A stretch of 64,000 nt of DNA from Buchnera aphidicola (Chaitoregma tattakana) (lineage in GTDB: Bacteria > Pseudomonadota > Gammaproteobacteria > Enterobacterales > Enterobacteriaceae). This document shows positions 19,510-28,402 of this stretch, piece by piece. The notes under the pieces were generated by a model. That model saw only the letters and a list, made by a program, of their open reading frames with translations, ran no database searches and was not told the origin of the DNA. The translations under genes were made by a program, and so were the position numbers. Each line of letters opens with the position of its first letter. Position 1 is the first letter of the stretch. The DNA is taken from NCBI RefSeq assembly GCF_039370165.1, contig NZ_CP134991.1, positions 186,001-250,000 of the forward strand, in the 5' to 3' direction.

Positions 19510-19926
19510 TTATTTTTTTTTTATAAAATAATTTTGAAATGCTAACCTTTTTTTTTTATTCCTATCTATAGCAACGTATATTAAGTTAGCTTTAGATGCA
19601 TATGTAATTAAACCTATAGGTTTAGTACTAACTTTTTTAGTCCATACTTGAATTTTTATATGCATAGAACTTACACCTATTTTATATAATTTTGCATATA
19701 AGCTTACAATTTCTCCTACAAAAATAGGTTGTAGAAATGTTATATGTTTTACTCTAACAGTCATAACATTACCCTTAGATATTTCTTTGGCTAATATTGC
19801 ACCTCCCAAATCTATTTGTGACATAATCCACCCGCCAAAAATACTTCCATTAGCATTTATATTTTTTGGCATAGCTAAAGTTCTTATAACTAATTTTCCT
19901 TTAGATAATTTTTTATTAACACACAT
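19510..19926 (-). CDS. yciA: Acyl-CoA thioester hydrolase YciA
   Basis: Hotdog-fold thioesterase acting on acyl-CoAs. It is 138 residues (132 in E. coli). The conserved start is GKLVIRTLAMPKNINANGSIFGGWIMSQID, with the catalytic Asp of the family in the helix (WIMSQIDLGGAI). It is followed by VKHITFLQPIFVGEIVSLYA. Its physiological substrate in an endosymbiont is unclear. It stands downstream of yciC across an AT-rich gap and converges on lipA. Confidence 0.93.
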   Translation of the reverse strand: MCVNKKLSKGKLVIRTLAMPKNINANGSIFGGWIMSQIDLGGAILAKEISKGNVMTVRVKHITFLQPIFVGEIVSLYAKLYKIGVSSMHIKIQVWTKKVSTKPIGLITYASKANLIYVAIDRNKKKRLAFQNYFIKKK

Positions 19927-20279
19927 AATAATATTTACTCAAAGAAATAATTTTTTATAAAAGTATTAAAAAAACACAAAACACGAATAATATATAAATA
20001 CTTTAATTTAAACTAATTTTAAAATCTTTTTTTTATAAATTATTATTTAAAACCTTTTATATTAAAAGCGTTATTTTTATAGTAATTTTATTAAAAAAAT
20101 ATTACTAAAATAGTGTTAATATAATTAATAAATTAAAATTTAAATTTTTAACAAAAACTTTATAAAATAATTTTATGAAATTCTATAGTTCATACTAAAT
20201 TTATTTTTTTTTTAAAAATAATAATACTATTTAAATAAACATTAAATATAAAGAATTTTAATATTTTTTTTAAAAATTA
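19927..20279 (-). other. Gene-free gap between yciC and yciA
   Basis: 353 bases of very AT-rich sequence with stops in all frames. In E. coli yciB (ispZ) lies between yciA and yciC, so this may be the eroded site of that gene; no residue-level similarity could be recognised. Confidence 0.4.
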
Positions 20280-21032
20280 TTAAAACTTTTTAATAGCATT
20301 AAACAAAGAATAAAATTTGAATAAGTAAACTATTAACATACACAAAAAAAAATTAGAAATAATATAGTATAAAAATAAAAAAAAATTTTCTGATCTAATA
20401 CTGAATATATAACCAATCATTAATAATACAAATTTAGAACATAACCACATTATTATCGGAAAAGACAATTCTTTATATTTTGACAAACAAATTAAAAAAC
20501 TTTTTTTTAGAGAAAACAATATTCCTTTCCTTTCTATAATTAAGATTATAGGAGATATAGAAAAAAAAATAGAAAAAATTATTGCTGGAAATATTAACAA
20601 TACTAAACCTGCCTGAATAATTAAGTTTATAAAAAAAATTAATAAAAATAAATTAGGAAATATAGAAAAAAACATTTTATAAATTTTATATAAACTTTCT
20701 TTTTTTTCACACACTTTAAAATATATTATCATCATTATACTTTCTATAATAAAAGTTAAATTAATTATAAAAAATATGTTTCTTAAAAAAGAAAATTGTA
20801 GAATTGTTTTTTGCTGTGAGAAAGTCATTAAATCAAATATATTTACTAAAGAATACATATTTCTGTCTTGTCTTAAAATTGTAAAATAAATTTTTTGTAT
20901 TGTAGGAATAATATAATAATCAGATACAATTATTGTAAAAGAAAAAAAAATTGATACTAAACACAGTTTTATCCAATTTTTTTTTACAAAGTTTAATGTC
21001 TCTATAAACAAATCAGTTTCTTTTATAAACAT
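20280..21032 (-). CDS. yciC: YciC-family inner-membrane protein
   Basis: The ATG at 21032 gives MFIKETDLFIETLNFVKKNW and is preceded by GGTGAT. This matches the length (250 residues) and start of E. coli YciC (247) better than the ATG 63 bases upstream. The protein is almost entirely hydrophobic with about six membrane helices, for example LIFFINLIIQAGLVLLIFPA. It is a member of an uncharacterised membrane family (UPF0259) with no known reaction. It lies about 95 bases downstream of trpA on the same strand, so read-through from the trp genes is likely. Confidence 0.85.
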   Translation of the reverse strand: MFIKETDLFIETLNFVKKNWIKLCLVSIFFSFTIIVSDYYIIPTIQKIYFTILRQDRNMYSLVNIFDLMTFSQQKTILQFSFLRNIFFIINLTFIIESIMMIIYFKVCEKKESLYKIYKMFFSIFPNLFLLIFFINLIIQAGLVLLIFPAIIFSIFFSISPIILIIERKGILFSLKKSFLICLSKYKELSFPIIMWLCSKFVLLMIGYIFSIRSENFFLFLYYIISNFFLCMLIVYLFKFYSLFNAIKKF

Positions 21033-21127
21033 TATTTTATCACCATAAAAATTTTTTATAAAATATAATTTATAAATAAAAATATATACTAACAAAAAAG
21101 TTTTTTAGAATTTTAAACACTATATTT

Positions 21128-21952
21128 TTATAATATTTTATAATTCTTTCTAGTAGAATTTTTGAATTTTACTATCAAATTATTAATTTTTTTAATTATT
21201 TTGTTTTCATTGTTTAAATATTTTTCTATTTGTTTAACTATAATAGAACCGCATACTATACCATCTATTTTTAGTTTTAATATTTTTTTTATTTGTTTAG
21301 AAGAATGTATACCAAAACCTTGCACTAAAGGTATTGAAGAAAATTTTTTTATTTTATTACATATCCCTTTTATATTAAAACTATTATTATTATCTATACC
21401 AGTAACTCCTGGTCTAGAAAGTAAGTATATATAACTTTTAGAAATTTCAACTATTTTTTTTAAGAATTTATCGTTTATGTCTGGAGGACAAATAAATATT
21501 TGTGAAACATCGTTTTTTTTCGAGCTTTTGTAAAAAGGTGTACATTCTTCTATAGGTAAATCAACTATTAATATCGAATCTAATCCACACAAATAACATT
21601 TTTTATAAAAATTATTAATTCCATTAGCAAACACTAAATTTGAATATGTTAATAATCCAATAGGAATATTTGGATATTTTTTTCTTATATATTTTATCAT
21701 ATTAAAACACTTTAAAACTGTAACTTTCGAACTAATTGCTCTTAAATTTGCATTTTGTATAATAGGACCATCAGCTAAAGGATCAGAAAAAGGTATACCT
21801 ACTTCAATAGCGTCTGCACCGTTTTCAATTATATTACATATAATGTTTAATGAAATATCAAAATTTGGATCACCTAATACTACAAATGGTATTAGACATC
21901 CTTCACTGTGCATTTTTAATTTTCTAAAAATTTTTAAATATCTATCTTTCAT
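21128..21952 (-). CDS. trpA: Tryptophan synthase alpha subunit
   Basis: Cleaves indole-3-glycerol phosphate to indole, which passes to TrpB. It is 274 residues (268 in E. coli). The catalytic Glu is in DAIEVGIPFSDPLADGP and the catalytic Asp is the one in PLADGP. The phosphate-binding end QGFGIHSSKQ and GIVCGSIIVK are also present. It is the last gene of trpDCBA, 11 bases after trpB. Tryptophan is a nutrient Buchnera makes for the aphid. Confidence 0.97.
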   Translation of the reverse strand: MKDRYLKIFRKLKMHSEGCLIPFVVLGDPNFDISLNIICNIIENGADAIEVGIPFSDPLADGPIIQNANLRAISSKVTVLKCFNMIKYIRKKYPNIPIGLLTYSNLVFANGINNFYKKCYLCGLDSILIVDLPIEECTPFYKSSKKNDVSQIFICPPDINDKFLKKIVEISKSYIYLLSRPGVTGIDNNNSFNIKGICNKIKKFSSIPLVQGFGIHSSKQIKKILKLKIDGIVCGSIIVKQIEKYLNNENKIIKKINNLIVKFKNSTRKNYKIL

Positions 21953-21963
21953 AAAGTTTCCGT

Positions 21964-23142
21964 TTAACTTTTTATAAAATTTTTCACAGACAAAACATCC
22001 TTATCTCCTCTTCCAGATAAGTTTACTATGATAGTCTGTTTTATTGTTGGGTCTTTTTTTATTATTTTTATAGCATATGCAAGCGCGTGAGAAGACTCTA
22101 AGGCTGGTATTATACCCTCTTTTTTACAAATTATTTTAAATGCACTTATAGCTTCATGATCTTGTATAGTTACGTATTTTACTCTTTTTATATAATTTAA
22201 CCAAGTATGTTCAGGACCAACTGAAGGAAAATCTAGTCCAGCAGATATAGAATGCGATTCTTTAATTTGGCCTTCATAATTTTGAAGAATTTTTGATTTC
22301 ATTCCAAAATATATTCCTAATTTTCCATATTTTAACGATGCACTATTATGATCTTTAATATTTTTATTTCCTCCAGCTTCTACACCTATTAATTTTATAT
22401 TGTTTTTACTTAAAAATTTTGAAAATATTCCTATTGCGTTAGATCCACCTCCTACACATGCTATTATTATTTCTGGATATTTGTCTTCTAATTTCAAAAT
22501 TTGCTTTTCTGCTTCTAAACTTATAATACTTTGAAATCTATGCACTATACTAGGATATGGATGAGGTCCAGCTGAAGTACCTACCATATAATGAGTATCA
22601 TGATAACTATGTGACCAAGCCCGAATGGCTTCATTACAAGCACTTTTTAAAGTTTTCGATCCAGAAACTACAGGTATAATCTTCGCACCTAATAATTTCA
22701 TTTTCAATACATTAGTATATTGTCTTTCTATATCTTTAGAACCCATGTATATACTGCATTTTAAATTAAATAATGCAGATATCATCGCTGTAGATACTCC
22801 ATGTTGCCCAGCTCCAGTTTCTGCTATTATCTTTTTCTTTTTCATTTTTTTTGCTAATAAAGCTTGTCCAATTACTTGATTAATTTTGTGAGCTCCACTA
22901 TGCAATAAATCTTCTCTTTTTAAATATAATTTCGTGTTTGTACCTTTTGTAAGATTATTACATAAAGTTAATGGGGTAGGTCTACCTGCATAATTATTTA
23001 ACAAATAATTCATATCTTTTTTAAAGGTTTTATTATCATGATATTTTACAAAATATTTTTCTAACTGTAACAAAGCTGGAACTAATATTTGAGGAACATA
23101 CATTCCACCAAATTTTCCAAAGTATGAATTTAATATAGTCAT
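21964..23142 (-). CDS. trpB: Tryptophan synthase beta subunit
   Basis: PLP enzyme that condenses indole with serine. It is 392 residues (397 in E. coli). The PLP lysine is in LLHSGAHKINQVIGQALLA. The alpha-contact and phosphate-binding loops include AETGAGQHG and CVGGGSNAIGIF. The C terminus contains NLSGRGDKD. It sits 5 bases after trpC and 11 bases before trpA, consistent with one operon and translational coupling. Confidence 0.98.
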   Translation of the reverse strand: MTILNSYFGKFGGMYVPQILVPALLQLEKYFVKYHDNKTFKKDMNYLLNNYAGRPTPLTLCNNLTKGTNTKLYLKREDLLHSGAHKINQVIGQALLAKKMKKKKIIAETGAGQHGVSTAMISALFNLKCSIYMGSKDIERQYTNVLKMKLLGAKIIPVVSGSKTLKSACNEAIRAWSHSYHDTHYMVGTSAGPHPYPSIVHRFQSIISLEAEKQILKLEDKYPEIIIACVGGGSNAIGIFSKFLSKNNIKLIGVEAGGNKNIKDHNSASLKYGKLGIYFGMKSKILQNYEGQIKESHSISAGLDFPSVGPEHTWLNYIKRVKYVTIQDHEAISAFKIICKKEGIIPALESSHALAYAIKIIKKDPTIKQTIIVNLSGRGDKDVLSVKNFIKS

Positions 23143-23147
23143 TTTAT

Positions 23148-24527
23148 TTATAAACTTTTTTTAATTGTATAATTTTTTATTTTTGAGAAAAAATATTTTA
23201 TCTTTTTTTTATCTTTTATTCTTATTTTTTTTTCTAACCCTGATCCTATGTCTAAACCATAGCAATTCATATCCAATGCACTTGTACAATTTTTTATATT
23301 AATACCTCCAGATAAAAATATTTTCTTTAAATTTAAATGTTTTAACATAGACCAATTAAAAGATTTTCCACTTCCTGGAACAATATTATCTAATAAAACA
23401 TGATCTACATTTTTAAAATAAATATTATTAATTTTTGACTTTACTCCTATAGCCTTCCATATGCTAATGTTTTTAGGTAAGCTTTTTCTTAATTTGTATA
23501 TATATTTTTCATTTTCATTTCCATGTAGTTGTATAGCATTTAAATTTAATTTTTCAGATATATATTTTATTTTATTAATACTCTCGTCTTGAAAAACACC
23601 TACATATTTTAATGAACTCAAACACATAATTTTTTCTGCTTCTTCTAATTTTACTACTCTTAAAGAAGAATTAGAAAAAATAATACCACAATACGTTGCC
23701 CCATAATTTGAAATATTTATTATATCTTCTTTTCTGGTTATGCCACATATTTTGTTATTTCCAAAAATTATTTTTTTTACATTTATATTAATGTTTTTGC
23801 TAGACATTATTGCAGATCCTATTAAAAAACCATGTACATATTTTTTTAAATTATTAACAGTGTTGTTATTTAATATTCCAGATTCACTAATTATAATTTT
23901 ATTTTTAGGAATTAATGTAGACAATTTTTTAGTTATATTAATGTCTATTGACATATTTTGTAAATTTCTATTATTTATACCAAATATTTCAGCGCCTAAA
24001 TATTTAGCTCTGTTTAACTCATATTCATTACTAACTTCAGTTAATATTTCTAATTTTAAAAGTTTGGCTATTTTTGAAAATCTTATATATTCAGAATCTT
24101 TTAGAATAGATAAAATTAATAAAATTGCATCTGCTCCTAAAAATCTAGACAAATATATTTGATATTCGTCTATAAAAAAATCTTTGCATAATATTGGTAA
24201 TTTTGTATGTTCTCTAACATATTTTAAATATTTAACATTTCCTTTAAAATATTTGTCTTCTGTAATAACTGATATTGCAGTAGCATATTTATTGTAACAT
24301 TTTACTATTTCTAAAATATTAAAACACTTTCTAAATGTACCAAAAGTTGGTGAAGCTTTTTTAATTTCTAATATGAAAGATTTGCTTTTTGTGTTTATAG
24401 ATTTTTTTAAACTAAGTTTAGTCTCTTTAATTAAATTCTTAAACTTTTCTAATGGTCGATCTGTTTTATTTCTTTCTATCCAAGATTTTTTATAATATAA
24501 AATTCTTTCTAAAATCGATTTATTCAT
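23148..24527 (-). CDS. trpC: Bifunctional indole-3-glycerol-phosphate synthase / phosphoribosylanthranilate isomerase
   Basis: Fused TrpC-TrpF enzyme catalysing two successive steps of tryptophan synthesis. The N-terminal half has the IGPS motifs (FILEIKKASPTFG, LCKDFFIDEYQI, ISESGI). The C-terminal half is the PRAI barrel (NKICGITRKED, HGNENEKYI, ILLSGGIN-type end). An ATG also occurs at 24533, but the ATG at 24527 forms TAATG with the trpD stop and has AGGA at a proper distance, so I use it. That gives 459 residues (452 in E. coli). The TAATG overlap implies coupled translation of trpD and trpC. Confidence 0.96.
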   Translation of the reverse strand: MNKSILERILYYKKSWIERNKTDRPLEKFKNLIKETKLSLKKSINTKSKSFILEIKKASPTFGTFRKCFNILEIVKCYNKYATAISVITEDKYFKGNVKYLKYVREHTKLPILCKDFFIDEYQIYLSRFLGADAILLILSILKDSEYIRFSKIAKLLKLEILTEVSNEYELNRAKYLGAEIFGINNRNLQNMSIDINITKKLSTLIPKNKIIISESGILNNNTVNNLKKYVHGFLIGSAIMSSKNININVKKIIFGNNKICGITRKEDIINISNYGATYCGIIFSNSSLRVVKLEEAEKIMCLSSLKYVGVFQDESINKIKYISEKLNLNAIQLHGNENEKYIYKLRKSLPKNISIWKAIGVKSKINNIYFKNVDHVLLDNIVPGSGKSFNWSMLKHLNLKKIFLSGGINIKNCTSALDMNCYGLDIGSGLEKKIRIKDKKKIKYFFSKIKNYTIKKSL

Positions 24528-25513
24528 TAGCATTTCCTAGTAGACATTTTTTTTATAAATTTGAAAATTTCACCTTTTTTTATAATGTCTAATGCATAAT
24601 AAGCATTATCTTTTATATTTTCTAAACCGAAAGTTTTTAAAAGAATAGCTACATTTGCTGATATAGTTTCTTCATAAACTTTTTCTCCATGTCCTTGCAT
24701 AAGTTTTTTTACAAAATTGTTATCTTTTAAGAAAAGTTTTTTATAATAAGTTTTAAAACCAAAATCCTCAGGAAATAATTGATATTTAACTATCTTATTA
24801 TTATTTAATTCATTTACATAAGTCGGCCCGTATAAAGTTACCTCATCAAAATTTTGACTATGTATTACAAATACTCTTTTATATTTTAAAATTTTACAAA
24901 CTTTAGCTATAATTGGCACTAAATGCAAACTATATACTCCTATAACAGATAATTTAGGTCTAGCAGGATTTAACAAAGGTCCTATTAAATTAAAAATCGT
25001 TCTTATTCTCAATTTTTTACGTATGTCTTGTATATGAGCAAAACTTTTATAATATAAAGGAGCGAGTAAAAAACATATATTAAAATTATCTAAATTGTTT
25101 ATAGACTTTTTATGAGATATATTTACATTAATTTTATTATTTTTTAAAAAATTAGCAGATCCTGATTTTCCAGTAACGTTATAATTACAATGCTTAACAA
25201 CTTTAAAACCAGCAATAGCTGCTACTATTGCGCTTATTGTAGAAACATTAATATCATTTTGATAATCTCCTCCTGTTCCAGTAATATCTGAAAATAAACA
25301 TTCTGGTTGTTCAAATTTTTTTTTTATTTTTAAAAAACTTTTTACAGCTCCTAATATTTCATATAACGTTTCTTTTTTTAAATTCATTAAAACTATGGCT
25401 GCAACAATTTCTACATAATTTATATTTTTATTACATATTTTATCAAACAATTTACAACTTTCTGTAAGATTTAAATTTCGTAATTTGTATAATTTTTTAA
25501 ATATCTTTTTCAT
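24527..25513 (-). CDS. trpD: Anthranilate phosphoribosyltransferase
   Basis: Transfers phosphoribosyl to anthranilate. It is 328 residues, a stand-alone TrpD without the TrpG glutaminase domain that is fused to it in E. coli. Landmarks are DITGTGGDYQNDINVST (PRPP loop) and KHCNYNVTGKSGSANFL. It is the first gene of the chromosomal trpDCBA block. trpE and trpG are not in this window; in many Buchnera they are carried on a plasmid as amplified trpEG, a known separation of the feedback-regulated step. Confidence 0.96.
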   Translation of the reverse strand: MKKIFKKLYKLRNLNLTESCKLFDKICNKNINYVEIVAAIVLMNLKKETLYEILGAVKSFLKIKKKFEQPECLFSDITGTGGDYQNDINVSTISAIVAAIAGFKVVKHCNYNVTGKSGSANFLKNNKINVNISHKKSINNLDNFNICFLLAPLYYKSFAHIQDIRKKLRIRTIFNLIGPLLNPARPKLSVIGVYSLHLVPIIAKVCKILKYKRVFVIHSQNFDEVTLYGPTYVNELNNNKIVKYQLFPEDFGFKTYYKKLFLKDNNFVKKLMQGHGEKVYEETISANVAILLKTFGLENIKDNAYYALDIIKKGEIFKFIKKMSTRKC

Positions 25514-25955
25514 ATAATGATTACTTAGTAAAATATTTTTATTTTATTTTAAAATATTCACAAACTCTGTATATATATTAACAAAATTTATACATATAAC
25601 TTTAAAAAAAAAGTTATACAAACATTTTTTTTAGTAAAATAATATTACATATTAAAAATTATATAAACTTTATTTTATGTTTATAAATGTTATAAAAAAA
25701 ATAAAATTTTAACATAATATATATTACTATAAAATATATCAATATATACCTTAATAAAAATACAGTAAAATTTATTATATAATATATGGTATTAAGTTAT
25801 CTTAACATTGTTAATATTATTTTTTTAATATATCTTGTATATATATTTGAAATAAACGTTAAAATGTATATATTAAAAATTAGAATCACTAATTTAATAT
25901 TATAAGGTAAATTATCTTTTTTCTTTGAAAAATATTTTTATTAAATATTACAATA
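25514..25955 (-). other. AT-rich region between suhB and trpD
   Basis: 442 bases, upstream of trpD and downstream of suhB (both minus strand). It presumably holds the trpD promoter, but several TATAAT-like stretches occur and none can be singled out. No leader peptide with Trp codons and no attenuator-like hairpin was seen. Confidence 0.45.
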
Positions 25956-26735
25956 TTAACTGTTTATTAAAGAAACAATTTTTTTTATAAATATATTATT
26001 TCCTATTATTGAAATATTGAACTTTTCAAAATTATTTCTTTTGCTAAATATTACATCTGTTAATCCTCCTGATTCTTTTACATGTAATTCCCCTGAAAGA
26101 AAGTTTAATACATTTTCTTTTTCTATTATTAAACAATCTAATCTTCCGGATGCTACATACACAAAATCTAGAACACTAGATCCTGTTATTCTGATATTAA
26201 TATTTTTATTAAACAGTTTCTTAATAATTTTTATATATTTTTGTTTTGCACTTTCATTTTTAGTAGGAACATTTATTGCTATAGTAATACCATTATCTGT
26301 TAAATTATTATTACACCTCATTCTATATCCATTTAACTTAGCTCCTTCACCTTTTACAGCAGTAAATAGTTCATTTCTTAATGGGTCATATATTACAGAC
26401 ATAAATATATTTTTTTTTATAAAATATGATATCAAAATGCAAAAATGTGGAAATTTACTACTAAAATTTTTATATCCATTTAAAGAATTTATGAACCAAA
26501 ACATTTTTTCTTTACTAAAATTATGGTCATTATTTTTGTTAGTAAAATAAATATGATTTGGATAATATTTAAATATTTCTTTAATTATTATACTTTCTGT
26601 TTTTTTTATAACTTCTTCAAAAAATAAAAAATTTTTAATATTTTTTTCTAAAAAAAAATAAGAATCATAATATTTTATAACAAAATTACCTGCTTTTCTA
26701 ACTGCTGAAATAGCAATATTTACTATGGGATTCAT
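25956..26735 (-). CDS. suhB: SuhB-family protein with all IMPase metal ligands substituted
   Basis: The ATG at 26735 gives MNPIVNIAISAVRKAGNF, matching E. coli SuhB (MHPMLNIAVRAARKAGNL). The length is 259 residues (267 in E. coli). The middle is well conserved (VIYDPLRNELFTAVKGEGA, ITGSSVLDFVYVASGRLD). However, the inositol-monophosphatase signatures are destroyed. WVIDPLDGTTNF has become WFINSLNGYKNF, TEES has become TNKN, the Asp of NVDKAAE is replaced, and RPWDFAAGE has become NVLNFLSGE. No catalysis is expected. In E. coli, SuhB has an activity-independent role in rRNA antitermination and maturation; retention of such a role is the likely reason for survival here (inference). Confidence 0.92.
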   Translation of the reverse strand: MNPIVNIAISAVRKAGNFVIKYYDSYFFLEKNIKNFLFFEEVIKKTESIIIKEIFKYYPNHIYFTNKNNDHNFSKEKMFWFINSLNGYKNFSSKFPHFCILISYFIKKNIFMSVIYDPLRNELFTAVKGEGAKLNGYRMRCNNNLTDNGITIAINVPTKNESAKQKYIKIIKKLFNKNINIRITGSSVLDFVYVASGRLDCLIIEKENVLNFLSGELHVKESGGLTDVIFSKRNNFEKFNISIIGNNIFIKKIVSLINS

Positions 26736-27058
26736 AACTATTATTACCAATATAGTATAAATGTTTAAAAATTATTTTAATAAAAATTAAAATTTTATTT
26801 TTTAATAAAAATAAAAATTTATACATTGAAATAAAATATTGAAAAAAACTAATTTTCTAAATATTTTGTTTACTGTTAAATTTTTATAAAAATTTATATA
26901 TTTTTATTAAATATACAATTTATATATAAAAATTATATTTGGAAACATATATAATATTTTACATAAACTAAAATAATAACATGAATAAATTTTATTATTT
27001 TTTTTAAAACATTTATAACAGAATAAAATTTTAATTATTAGTATAACTATAAAAAGCC
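26736..27058. other. AT-rich region between divergent suhB and hisS
   Basis: About 320 bases between two diverging genes. It must hold both promoters, but the sequence is nearly all A and T and I cannot pick out individual elements. No RNA gene was seen. Confidence 0.45.
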
Positions 27059-28336
27059 ATGAAAAAAAATATAAAATCCATTAAAGGAATGAATGACTAT
27101 ATAGATAAAAAATTACACTTATATAACTACGTAATAGAAATATGTAAAAATATATTAAATAAATATTGTTATAAAGAAATTAAGACTCCAATAATAGAAC
27201 AAACCGATTTGTTTAAGATTTCTATAGGAAACAATACAGATATCATAGATCAAGAAATGTATTCATTTTATGATAAAGGAGGAAAACATCTTACATTGAG
27301 GCCAGAAGGTACTTCAGGATGTATAAGATCTGTGATAGAACATAATTTATTATATAAAGATAAAATACAAAAATTATGGTATTTTGGTCCTATGTATAGG
27401 CACGAAAATACACAAAAAGGAAGATATAGAGAGTTTCACCAGTTTGGTGTTGAATCAATAGGTACAAATAGTATATATATAGAATTAGAAATAATTTTAA
27501 TAACAATTAAAATATGGAATGTTTTAGGAGTATCAAGACATTTAAAACTAGAAATTAATTCTATAGGATCAATAAAAGAAAGAGAAATTTATAAAAATAA
27601 ATTAAATACTTTTTTAGACAGTAAACACAACTATATAAAAAAATATTATAAAAAAAACTATAAAAAAAATCCATTAAGATTATTTGAAAGCAAAAATAGT
27701 AATATAAAAAAAGTTCTTAAATTAGCACCATTATTACATAAAAATTTAAGTAAAAAAACATTATTAAGATTTAAACATTTATGTAATGTTTTAAAAAAGT
27801 TTAAAATAAAATATTATATAAACAAAAATTTGGTACGAGGTCTAAGTTATTATAACGACACAGTTTTTGAGTGGAAAAATTTAAGCTTAAATAAAAAAAA
27901 TACAGTTTGTGCAGGAGGTAGATATGATAAATTAGCATATATATTAAATGGAAAAAAAATACCTTCATTTGGTTTTGCTATAGGTATAGAAAGATTAATA
28001 ATATTAATAAATAACTTAAAAAAGAATAAAACAAAAAAAACGACTATAGACATAGAAATAATATTTTTAGATAATGAAACTATTTTGGAATCAATTAGCA
28101 TTTCTGAAAAAATTAGAAAAAAATTTCCTACTTTAAAAATTTTTATAAATTTTTCTAATGAAAGAACCAAGAAAAAGTTAAAGAAATCTTATGAAAATAA
28201 AGTTAAAATGGTTTTGTTTATAGGAAAACAAGAAATAGAATATAAATGTTATTCTATAAAAAATTTAAAAAACAAAGAACAAAAACAATGTACTTATAAA
28301 GAACTAATAAAAGAAATTTCAAAATTGTTTTTCTAA
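27059..28336 (+). CDS. hisS: Histidyl-tRNA synthetase
   Basis: Class II synthetase for histidine, 425 residues (424 in E. coli). Visible motifs are the N-terminal IKGMNDYID, motif 2 with YFGPMYRHENTQKGRYREFHQFG, the HisRS-specific LVRGLSYYNDTVFEW and motif 3 FGFAIGIERLI. The C-terminal anticodon domain is lysine-rich but complete. glyA follows 66 bases downstream on the same strand. Confidence 0.97.
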   Translation: MKKNIKSIKGMNDYIDKKLHLYNYVIEICKNILNKYCYKEIKTPIIEQTDLFKISIGNNTDIIDQEMYSFYDKGGKHLTLRPEGTSGCIRSVIEHNLLYKDKIQKLWYFGPMYRHENTQKGRYREFHQFGVESIGTNSIYIELEIILITIKIWNVLGVSRHLKLEINSIGSIKEREIYKNKLNTFLDSKHNYIKKYYKKNYKKNPLRLFESKNSNIKKVLKLAPLLHKNLSKKTLLRFKHLCNVLKKFKIKYYINKNLVRGLSYYNDTVFEWKNLSLNKKNTVCAGGRYDKLAYILNGKKIPSFGFAIGIERLIILINNLKKNKTKKTTIDIEIIFLDNETILESISISEKIRKKFPTLKIFINFSNERTKKKLKKSYENKVKMVLFIGKQEIEYKCYSIKNLKNKEQKQCTYKELIKEISKLFF

Positions 28337-28402
28337 CATTGCATATTTTGCATTAACACAGTTATTTTATTAATTTATTTTTAAAATGTGATGAGATAAA
28401 AA

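Noticed and set aside
25514..25955. trp attenuator or leader peptide before trpD
   Set aside because: No short frame with adjacent Trp codons and no pair of competing hairpins was found.
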